Positions 24,499 through 31,186 of a stretch of 64,000 bases of DNA are shown in pieces (the first letter of the stretch is position 1; each line of letters opens with the position of its first letter). The stretch is from Conexibacter woesei Iso977N. GTDB taxonomy: Bacteria > Actinomycetota > Thermoleophilia > Solirubrobacterales > Solirubrobacteraceae. The position numbers and the translations under genes were made by a program. Where the stretch lies: assembly GCF_000424625.1 (NCBI RefSeq), contig NZ_AUKG01000001.1, positions 2,108,001 to 2,172,000 of the forward strand, given 5' to 3'. The notes under the pieces were generated by a model, which saw only the letters and a program-made list of their open reading frames with translations, ran no database searches and was not told the DNA's origin.

Positions 24499-25940
24499 GC
24501 ACGGCATTCGCGGCGGCGACGGCGCCGGACGTGTGGTGGCTGCAGGAGGCGATGGCGGCGGAGGACCCGGCGGTGGGCGCGCCGCGCGCGCTGAGCTCGG
24601 GTGCGCGGGTGCGCGCGGACGTGTGCGTCGTCGGCGGCGGGTTCGCGGGGCTGTGGGCGGCGTATGAAGTGGTGCAACAACGCCCGGACGCGCGGGTCGT
24701 CGTCGTGGAGGCCGAGCGCTGCGGGTACGGCGCGAGCGGGCGCAACGGCGGGTGGGTGACGTCGTGGCACGACGAGCTCGACGAGCTGGCCCATCACTTC
24801 GGGGACGAGCACGCGGCGTGGCTGGCGGAGCGGTCGTCGTGGGCGATCGCGCGGATCGGCGAGGTCTGCGAGGCCGAGGGGATCGACTGCGGGTTTCGCC
24901 AGAGCGGCGGGCTGTGGTGCGCGACCGCGCCGGCGCAGATGGGCGCGTGGGAGCCGCAGGTGGTGGCGGGCGCGCGGCTGGGGCGGCCGGGCTTCGTGGA
25001 GCCGCTCGGGGCCGAGGAACTGCGGGCGAGGACGGGGTCGCCGGTGGTGATCGGCGGCGCGCGGCTGACCGATGCCGCGGCGGTCCAGCCGGCGCTGCTG
25101 GCGCGGGGGCTGCGGCGCGCGTTGATCGCGCGTGGGGTCGAGGTGTATGAGAACACCAAGATGGTGTCGTTGGACCGGGCGGATGGTGTGGTCCGGTGCG
25201 CGGGCGGTGGCGTCGTGGAGGCGGATGCGGTGGTGCTCGCGCTGGGCGCGTGGGCATCCGGGGTCCGGGAGCTGCGGCGGGCGGTGGTCCCGGTCGGCTC
25301 GCACATCGTGGCCACCGAGCCGATCCCGGAGCGGATCGCGGAGCTGGGGTGGACCGGCGGCGAGCTGCTGGGCGACACGCGGCTGTTGGTGCACTACGCG
25401 CAGGTGACGCGCGACGGGCGGATCGTCTTCGGCCGCGGCGGCGGCGCGATCGGGCCGGGCGGGCGGGTGCTGCGCAGGCACTTCGTCGATCCGGCGACGG
25501 TGGGCGTGGTGGCGGACGGGTTCCGGCGCTGGTTCCCGTCGCTGGACGACGTGTCGCTGACGCATGCGTGGGGCGGGGCGGTGGACCGGGCGCCGGGGCA
25601 CCTGCCGTTCGCGGGGTCGCTGGGGTCACGGGTGCACTACGTGACGGGGTTCAGCGGCAACGGCGTGGGGCCGAGCGCGCTGCTGGGGCGGATCGTCGGC
25701 CGGATGGCGCTGGGCGTCGAGGACGAGTACACGACGTGCGGGCTCGTCGGCGGGCCGCCGGCCTACCTGCCGCCGGAGCCGTTCCGGGTGGTTGGTGGTC
25801 TCGTGGTCCGGGACGCGGTGCGGCGGGCCGAGGGCGCGGAGGAGCTGGGCGGGCGCGCGGGTGCCGTCAGCGGCGCGCTGCGCAACATGGTGTGGTTCAC
25901 GATGCCGCGGGCGCTGGAGCCGCGGCTGCGCGGCCGCTAG
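24495..25940 (+). CDS. FAD-dependent amine oxidase (DAO family, PuuB/OrdL-like)
   Basis: 481 aa from ATG at 24495, overlapping the dehydrogenase stop as ATGA. The FAD-binding motif VCVVGGGFAGLWAAYEVVQQ lies at about 38-57, then EAERCGYGASGRNGGWVTSWHDEL, typical of gamma-glutamylputrescine oxidase-like enzymes. The C-terminal FAD contact is HYVTGFSGNGVGPSALLGRI near 386-405. Release of an aldehyde plus ammonia and H2O2 is expected, feeding the adjacent dehydrogenase. No glutamylputrescine synthetase gene is present, so the amine substrate is open. It shares its stop with the next, converging gene. Confidence 0.9.
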   Translation: MSTAFAAATAPDVWWLQEAMAAEDPAVGAPRALSSGARVRADVCVVGGGFAGLWAAYEVVQQRPDARVVVVEAERCGYGASGRNGGWVTSWHDELDELAHHFGDEHAAWLAERSSWAIARIGEVCEAEGIDCGFRQSGGLWCATAPAQMGAWEPQVVAGARLGRPGFVEPLGAEELRARTGSPVVIGGARLTDAAAVQPALLARGLRRALIARGVEVYENTKMVSLDRADGVVRCAGGGVVEADAVVLALGAWASGVRELRRAVVPVGSHIVATEPIPERIAELGWTGGELLGDTRLLVHYAQVTRDGRIVFGRGGGAIGPGGRVLRRHFVDPATVGVVADGFRRWFPSLDDVSLTHAWGGAVDRAPGHLPFAGSLGSRVHYVTGFSGNGVGPSALLGRIVGRMALGVEDEYTTCGLVGGPPAYLPPEPFRVVGGLVVRDAVRRAEGAEELGGRAGAVSGALRNMVWFTMPRALEPRLRGR

Positions 25941-26890
25941 CTCTTGCCGCGGCGGCCGAGGAGGCCGCGGACCGAGTCGACGAGGCCGCCCTGGCGGCGG
26001 ATCGACGCGTGCGGTGCCTCGGGCGGCGGCGCGTTGTCGGAGTCGTGCTCCTTGAGCGCGGCCTCGACGCGCTGCAGCTCGCGCTCGTCCTCGACGGGCG
26101 TCGGGTCGTCGTCGCCGCCGTCGCTGGGCTCGGGCGTGATGGCGTCGACGAGGTCGTAGTGCTGGGTCGTCAGCCACGCGGTGCCGTCCGCCGCGGCGGC
26201 GTGGCGGGCGCGCTCCGGGCGGTACGTGAACCAGGCGGGCTGGACGCGGGCGGGGCAGAGGTGGGCGACGAGCGCGTCGCCCTGCGGCGCGGTGTGGACG
26301 AGGCCGGCGGTCCAGGCGAGGACGTCGCCGGGGTTCAAGGTGATGGTGTTGGTCTCGCCGCCGCCGCCGAGCGCTGCGCGGAGCTCGTCCCGGTGGTGCG
26401 CGAGGGCCGCGTCGCCGTCGCGCTCCGGGTTGAACGCGGCGTAGCGGCCGGAGAACGGCGTCGTCGCGATGTCCTGCGAGCCGGGGAAGACGTCGATGGT
26501 CGTCTCTTCGAGTGCGACCACGATCGTCACCAGCGTGTCCGGCTCGGCGCCGAGCGCGGTGTAGGTGGCGTCGCGGTACGGGGCGTCGTCCGGGCTCCCG
26601 GCGGCGGTGCCGGCCGCGTCGAAGAGCAGCGGCTTGTCGCCGTAGGCGCGCGTGAGCAGCTCGACGAGCGCGGGGGCGAGCAGGAGCGTCCGGGCGGGCT
26701 CGACGATCGCGTAGGGGTCGACGGCGCCGCCGTCCGGGGCGGCGGTCGCCAGCTCGGCGTGGGGCACGCCGGCGCGGCGGGCGAGGAGGCCGTCGCGGGC
26801 GTCCTGGAGCGCCTCCGGGTAGGCGGCCAGCGCCTCATGCGGAGCCGCTTCCGGGAGCAGGACGTAGCCGTCGGGTGCGAACGCGTCCAT
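25937..26890 (-). CDS. Phytanoyl-CoA-dioxygenase-like protein, metal site altered
   Basis: 317 aa. The overall pattern is PhyH-like: an N-terminal DGYVLLPEAAP, a central VTIVVALEETTIDVFPGSQDIATTPF and a distal GDVLAWTAGLVHTAPQG. In active 2-oxoglutarate/Fe(II) enzymes the first strand carries HxD. Here the equivalent reads YRDATY, so a metal-binding His seems lost although the distal His remains. The last 60 residues (EPSDGGDDDPTPVEDERE) are acidic and disordered, ending in a basic tail. It may be a non-catalytic relative. Moderate certainty on family. Confidence 0.6.
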   Translation of the reverse strand: MDAFAPDGYVLLPEAAPHEALAAYPEALQDARDGLLARRAGVPHAELATAAPDGGAVDPYAIVEPARTLLLAPALVELLTRAYGDKPLLFDAAGTAAGSPDDAPYRDATYTALGAEPDTLVTIVVALEETTIDVFPGSQDIATTPFSGRYAAFNPERDGDAALAHHRDELRAALGGGGETNTITLNPGDVLAWTAGLVHTAPQGDALVAHLCPARVQPAWFTYRPERARHAAAADGTAWLTTQHYDLVDAITPEPSDGGDDDPTPVEDERELQRVEAALKEHDSDNAPPPEAPHASIRRQGGLVDSVRGLLGRRGKS

Positions 26891-26934
26891 GGGGAGGACA
26901 ACCTAGCGGGGCGGGAACCGGTACACCTTGCGCC

Positions 26935-27324
26935 GTGGACGGACGACAGGTGCGCGAGCTGGTGCGCTTCGGGCTGGTGGGCGGGTTCAACGCCGGGACG
27001 TACTTCGGGGGCTACACGCTGCTCGTGGTGCTCGGCGTGCCGTACCTGCTGGCGGCGCTGGCGGCGTTCTTCGTGAGCGCGTCGATCGGCTACTGGCTGC
27101 ACGAGCACTGGACGTTCAGGGGCCGCGCGCCGTCGTTGCGCGGGTGGCTGTCCTGGCTGGCGGCGCAGGGCGGGGCGACGGGGCTCAACCTGGTGTTGTT
27201 GGCCGTGCTGGTCGACGGGTTCGGACTGGGCTCGATCGTGGCGCAGGCCGTGCTGCTGCCGGTGACGCCGGTCGTCACCTACGTGATCGGGCGGCGCTGG
27301 GTGTTCAGCCGCGCCGAGGCGTAG
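26935..27324 (+). CDS. GtrA-like membrane protein
   Basis: 129 aa from a GTG start. Four membrane helices are visible: LVRFGLVGGFNAGTYFGGYTLLV, YLLAALAAFFVSASIGYWL, ATGLNLVLLAVLVDGFGL and AVLLPVTPVVTYVIGRRWVF. The HEHWTFRG and RRWVFSR ends are GtrA signatures. Family members help move polyprenyl-linked sugars across the membrane or decorate surface polysaccharide. It stands alone; its 3' end overlaps the opposing DUF1330 gene by 20 nt. Confidence 0.9.
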   Translation: MDGRQVRELVRFGLVGGFNAGTYFGGYTLLVVLGVPYLLAALAAFFVSASIGYWLHEHWTFRGRAPSLRGWLSWLAAQGGATGLNLVLLAVLVDGFGLGSIVAQAVLLPVTPVVTYVIGRRWVFSRAEA

Positions 27325-27679
27325 TCGGCTGCAGGACCGCGGCGTCGAGGGCCTCGGTCCGGATGTGGGTGATCTGCTGGTAGTCGGGGTCGGCGACCAT
27401 CGCGGAGAACGCCTGGCGGTTGGGGTAGCGGACGAGCAGGACGGCGTCCCAGGTGGTGTCCGTGTCCGGGTTGACGAGCGGGGTGGCGGCGTCGCCCAGG
27501 TACACGACCTCGCCGCCGACCCTGTTGAGGTGGGGGATGATCGCGCTCGCGTATTCGGCGTAGCGCTCGGCGCCGCTGTCGGGCTTGAAGCGCAGCAGGT
27601 TGAGCATGACGACCGGCTGGCCGTCGTCCTCCTGGAGGAAGCGCTTGAGGTCCTGGCCGGTCGGGTCGACGCTGCTCAC
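27305..27679 (-). CDS. DUF1330-family protein
   Basis: 124 aa. The fold is a ferredoxin-like dimer: QPVVMLNLLRFKPD, then AERYAEYASAIIPHLNRVGGEVVYLGDAA and WDAVLLVRYPNRQAFSAMVADPDYQQITHIRTEALDAAVLQPT. This matches DUF1330/ABM-like small proteins of unknown role. It overlaps the GtrA 3' end tail-to-tail. Confidence 0.88.
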   Translation of the reverse strand: MSSVDPTGQDLKRFLQEDDGQPVVMLNLLRFKPDSGAERYAEYASAIIPHLNRVGGEVVYLGDAATPLVNPDTDTTWDAVLLVRYPNRQAFSAMVADPDYQQITHIRTEALDAAVLQPTTPRRG

Positions 27680-27689
27680 GCGGGCGAGC

Positions 27690-28340
27690 CTATGGCGTGG
27701 TCGGCGGGAGCGCCAGCACGGTGATCGTGCCGGGCGGGACCTCGGTGAGGCCGGCGTCCTCGACCTTGGCGACGAGCCGGTCGCTCCGGCACAGCTCCCG
27801 GAACTCCTTCGGGGTGGTGGTGACGGCGCGCGCGGGACAGCCTGCTTCGATCCACGCCTCCACTCGTCCCGTGTAGGACGCCATCGTGGCCGCGTGGGCG
27901 ACCTGGGCCATGGTCTTGCCGGTCGACATCGCGATGCTCGGGTTGACGACGTACGTCACCTCGTCCGCGATCGCGGTGACACCACGCTCCTCGGCGAGCG
28001 GCTCGAGCTCCGACGCGAACGCCTGCAGCTTCTTGGCCAGCAGCTCACTGCGCTCGGACCGCCGGATCGGCGGGAGCGCGAGGACGCTCGCGCCATCCAG
28101 ACCGCCCGCGTAGGCGAAGTCCTCGGTCGTCAGCACCTCATCCCACTGCCCACCCCGGGCACGCAGAGCGACCTTGCCCGGCCGCCGCCTCCACGCCCGC
28201 ACCGCCGCCTCACGCTCCGGGTCCGCACCAAACCGCCGCACGGCCGCAACGGCGGCACCACCCGCGAGCACACACCCAACCTCCAGCTCGCCGAACGCAC
28301 CCCGTTGGGCGACGAGGTACATCCGATACGGATCCTCCAT
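27690..28340 (-). CDS. Pth2-like (peptidyl-tRNA hydrolase II fold) protein
   Basis: 216 aa. The C-terminal half contains STGKTMAQVAHAATMA, which resembles the catalytic GK-x-AAQ-x-HA helix of archaeal/eukaryotic-type Pth2. The N-terminal half (MYLVAQRGAFGELEVGCVLAGGAAVAAVRRFG) begins with a strand like that of Pth2. Some actinobacteria have such proteins beside normal Pth. Whether it cleaves peptidyl-tRNA is unknown. It is divergent from tRNA-Arg with a 76-bp gap. Confidence 0.55.
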   Translation of the reverse strand: MEDPYRMYLVAQRGAFGELEVGCVLAGGAAVAAVRRFGADPEREAAVRAWRRRPGKVALRARGGQWDEVLTTEDFAYAGGLDGASVLALPPIRRSERSELLAKKLQAFASELEPLAEERGVTAIADEVTYVVNPSIAMSTGKTMAQVAHAATMASYTGRVEAWIEAGCPARAVTTTPKEFRELCRSDRLVAKVEDAGLTEVPPGTITVLALPPTTP

Positions 28341-28416
28341 CGTCTGCCACCGTACCTGCGACGATCCGATCGCATTCTCGCCCCCGAGTGCCTGGTCGGC
28401 ATACTTCCTGATGCTC

Positions 28417-28491
28417 GCCCCCGTAGCTCAGCTGGATCAGAGCAGGAGGTTTCTACCCTTCAGGTCGCAGGTTCGAGTCCTGCCGGGGGTG
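28417..28491 (+). tRNA. tRNA-Arg (anticodon UCU), island attachment site
   Basis: A 75-nt cloverleaf. GCCCCCG (28417-28423) pairs with CGGGGGT (28484-28490) with one G-U pair, then G as discriminator. The anticodon stem GGAGG/CCTTC holds the loop TTTCTAC, giving anticodon TCT. The T arm GCAGGTTCGAGTCCTGC is standard. Its last 31 nt belong to the 46-bp repeat found again at 32994-33039. Confidence 0.95.
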
Positions 28492-28506
28492 CTCGCCGTT
28501 CGCCCG
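28461..28506. repeat. attL-like copy of a 46-bp direct repeat
   Basis: Bases 28461-28506 are identical to 32994-33039. This copy covers the tRNA-Arg 3' end (half the anticodon stem, T arm, acceptor) plus 15 nt of flank. Integration at tRNA 3' ends that restores the tRNA is typical of tyrosine-recombinase islands. Beyond the 46 bp both copies still share GGGCCTCGCG. Confidence 0.9.
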
Positions 28507-28557
28507 CCACCGCAGGGCCTCGCGGTGTGAATCGCCTGCACTGCCGTGCTCTGGGGG

Positions 28558-30891
28558 CTATCTCGGCCCCGCCGCCAGCCACTTCGGGGCGTTGAGCGAA
28601 CGGTCCACGCGTGCCGTGACGTTGAAGTACCAGGCTCGTCCGCTGTTGGGGTAACGGTTGAGAAGCGCACGTGCATCGATTGCACTCAGTCGCCGGACGA
28701 GTTCGTCAGCCGCTGCAGCGCGGACGCCTACGTGCTGGTGATAGAGCAGCGACCCGAGCTGCTCGGTGTCAAGAATCGATCTGCCAGCCGCTGCGAGATC
28801 GCCGGCCAGATCGCTGTCACCCTCGTCTTCGATCAGCCCACTAATCGCCACGTGGTCGCTGCCAAGGCAGGAGATAATTGCTCCGGCGGCCGCTGCGCGG
28901 CCATCGGGGTAGCTCTTAGTGGCGGCGGTGACAAGCTCTGGCACATCGTCGGCGTTGCCGAGGTGTCCAAGGACCTTCACGGCCAAAGCGCGGACGACGT
29001 GATCCTCGGTGTTGAGTGCATTACGGGCCAGATCACGGTCTCCAGGTTCGGGGTGCTCAGCCAGCGCTGTCAGTGCTGCGATGCGAAACTTGCTCTCTAC
29101 AAATTCGCGGAGGCTGTCGAGCTGCTCGACTGTCCTCTCCACGGTTGCGACTAGCTTCTTGACGTTCGGTGGAAGCGCAGTATCGGGGGGAAGATCGCGC
29201 TTGATTTCGATAGATGGCAGCAGCATCTTGGCTCTGGCGGGATCGTGTAGCCGCTTAAAGCCTTCGGCGAGGTCCGATCTCACTTGAGTTGCCACCTGTG
29301 ACCAGCACTCCAACGCTTCTGCGGTGTAGGCCTCTGGCCCTTCGGTGCTCAACCAAGAGATTGCGTCACGGCGCGCGGCTGGATTGGCACACCGCAACGC
29401 TTCTACAGTCATCGTCGCGCGCTCGCTAGACGTGAACGACAGTGTGTTGTCGTCGCGTAGCGCCGTCCGGATGTCCTCAACGGGCAACTGCCACCTGCGA
29501 TCGACAGCCGCACGGACAGTCGCGACCCGTACTCGAACGTCAGGTTCGTCGCGCATAAGTGCGACCGCATCACGCTTCTTTAGCGCGCTGCGCTTCGCGG
29601 CCACACGCACCCCGACCGCCCGCAGTTGGGGAGCGTCGCTACGCAACATCCGACGCCATACGGCGTCCCCGACTTTGGCCGACCCAGCCACGATGATTTC
29701 GGCCACCGGTTGAGATATCGCCGCCGGATGTTCAATGACGAGCTTCAGGCCGTCTCGCCAGCGATCGCGAAGCAGCACGGTCGCTCTCGTACGCAGGACC
29801 GCTTCTGCGTCTGTCACACGTTCCAGCTGCTCATCCCAGTGCTCGAAGTCTGAGGCGGCGCCGTGTCGTTCGATCAGTGCCAGTGCAGAGCCGTGCAACC
29901 AGCTCAGATCTGGTCTCAGAAGTCGCTCGACGAGGACGATCCGCGCCGGGATCGATGAGCGCCATGGCGCGCTAATCAGCAGGCGCACGGCGCCGCGTCT
30001 GACGGCGTTGTTGTTGTCCTCATATGCCAGCCGGCAGAGAAGTGCGTGCAGATCAGCCGCCTTGCGGCGCGGCTGCATAGACCACCCGGGAACGGTCCAT
30101 GGCTCGGTGTCCGCCAACATTGCGCGTAGGAGGAGGCGTGCCTCGTCGTCCGATGGGCGGATCGCCGGGCGGGCCGCCCAAATGCGATTGACCTCAGTAG
30201 CCTCGAGTAACTGGGACTGCGGTCGCCGAGCGTTGTCAGCGGCGACCGCGAGAAGCGCCCGCAGGGAGGTCCAGTCGTCGAGTTCAGCTGTCGAGTTAGC
30301 GTCGATCGCGTCGGATAGACGGTGTAGGGCGTCACTACCCTCGGTCCGGCGGGCGCCGCCTTGCGACGGGCTTGCCTGAGCTGGCGCTGAGCGGTCTTCG
30401 ATAGGCGGAGCAGGAACGGATGGCGCAACCTCAGCCTCCGGCAAGATTTGCCACTCGCGAGCTTGCCGCTCGAACGTGGCGAACGCGGCAGGCAGGTCGT
30501 CAAGGTCCAGCGACTCATACGTCGGGTTGACATTGGAGTGCAACTCCACACCGTCGCACCGGAACACAAGGATTCTGTTCTTGAGGTGGTGACGCTCTCG
30601 CGCCCGGGCGAGTTCGTCAACGACATTCGGCCGCGGGCGATAACCAGCCGCACCAGTGGGATTTGCGAGCGCGTCGTCTGGTGTTAGTAGCGCGACGAAC
30701 ATCTCGCTGTAATCGAGGTAGTAGTCGACCTTTCGGCTGGGTCCTTCATCAGGCCCGTTCGGTAGGGGGAGATCCCCTACTAGGACTCCGTATAGACCCA
30801 GCTGGGCGAGGTGATCAGCAAACGGCTGCCCCGCGCGCTCCTTGTAGCGCCCAGAGTGGGAAAGGAAGACCGCGGGCTTGCCGTGCAGCAC
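28558..30891 (-). CDS. TIR-like NADase domain fused to HEAT repeats (candidate defence protein)
   Basis: 777 aa from a GTG with an in-frame TAG two codons upstream, so the start is fixed. Residues 6-150 look TIR-like: AVFLSHSGRYKE, an alpha/beta core, SEMFVALLTPDD (62-73) and RPRPNVVDELARAR (85-98), the last two as in the PF10137 TIR-like family, where the Glu (here Glu93) is the NAD-cleaving residue. A Pro/Ala/Ser linker spans about 150-190. Residues about 200-755 are helical repeats of HEAT type (RALAVKVLGHLGNADDVPELVTAATKS is a clear unit). No membrane segment is seen. Proposed role: HEAT repeats sense a phage or nucleic-acid signal and unleash NAD+ depletion. Activity is inferred from motifs only. 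Confidence 0.7.
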   Translation of the reverse strand: MLHGKPAVFLSHSGRYKERAGQPFADHLAQLGLYGVLVGDLPLPNGPDEGPSRKVDYYLDYSEMFVALLTPDDALANPTGAAGYRPRPNVVDELARARERHHLKNRILVFRCDGVELHSNVNPTYESLDLDDLPAAFATFERQAREWQILPEAEVAPSVPAPPIEDRSAPAQASPSQGGARRTEGSDALHRLSDAIDANSTAELDDWTSLRALLAVAADNARRPQSQLLEATEVNRIWAARPAIRPSDDEARLLLRAMLADTEPWTVPGWSMQPRRKAADLHALLCRLAYEDNNNAVRRGAVRLLISAPWRSSIPARIVLVERLLRPDLSWLHGSALALIERHGAASDFEHWDEQLERVTDAEAVLRTRATVLLRDRWRDGLKLVIEHPAAISQPVAEIIVAGSAKVGDAVWRRMLRSDAPQLRAVGVRVAAKRSALKKRDAVALMRDEPDVRVRVATVRAAVDRRWQLPVEDIRTALRDDNTLSFTSSERATMTVEALRCANPAARRDAISWLSTEGPEAYTAEALECWSQVATQVRSDLAEGFKRLHDPARAKMLLPSIEIKRDLPPDTALPPNVKKLVATVERTVEQLDSLREFVESKFRIAALTALAEHPEPGDRDLARNALNTEDHVVRALAVKVLGHLGNADDVPELVTAATKSYPDGRAAAAGAIISCLGSDHVAISGLIEDEGDSDLAGDLAAAGRSILDTEQLGSLLYHQHVGVRAAAADELVRRLSAIDARALLNRYPNSGRAWYFNVTARVDRSLNAPKWLAAGPR

Positions 30892-31086
30892 ACGCTAAAC
30901 CTACGGATCGTCGCGGTCGGGGTGACCCGCCGACCATCACATGTTGCGTCGCAGTTGGCACGCGCCGAGTTCGTGTCCGGGGAGACGGTCGGCTCCTCAA
31001 ACGCGTGCCGCGAGCACGTGTCGGCATCTCCGCCTGCAACTAGTCGGCGGGCGTATCCAAGATGGTCTCGCCCTGGTCCGGGAAAC

Positions 31087-31114
31087 GCGAAAGCCCGGCA
31101 AGCCGGGCTTTCGC
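31087..31114. terminator. 13-bp perfect hairpin in the island centre
   Basis: GCGAAAGCCCGGC (31087-31099) and GCCGGGCTTTCGC (31102-31114) pair fully around AA. It has A-rich and T-rich edges, so it can act on either strand. It lies 72 nt before the HEPN start and 195 nt before the TIR-HEAT start, so it could insulate the two promoters or end a small RNA. Confidence 0.65.
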
Positions 31115-31121
31115 TGTCATT

Positions 31122-31134
31122 GGGACGTTGTCCC
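31122..31134. promoter_or_regulatory. Possible operator upstream of the HEPN gene
   Basis: GGGAC (31122-31126) and GTCCC (31130-31134) form a perfect inverted repeat with GTT between, 52 nt before the start codon. It could be a regulator site or a small hairpin in the leader. No DNA-binding protein is encoded in the island. Confidence 0.35.
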
Positions 31135-31186
31135 GTCAAGTTCGATGGTCAGAGCGATCCGACCTACGTCGTAGTCTAGCGCAGCG

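Larger units (their letters stand above)
30892..31186. other. 295-bp divergent centre of the island
   Basis: It separates the TIR-HEAT and HEPN genes. It contains a 13-bp perfect hairpin (31087-31114), a GGGAC/GTCCC inverted repeat (31122-31134) and no convincing protein-coding frame. Read on the minus strand, 31117-31180 would end a protein in GRIALTIELDGTTSQ just before the hairpin, perhaps the tail of a lost gene. A short RNA ending at the hairpin is also possible. Confidence 0.5.

Noticed and set aside
30811-31179. A 122-aa plus-strand frame across the island centre
   Set aside because: It starts inside the antisense of the TIR-HEAT gene, covers the hairpin and has no family-like pattern.
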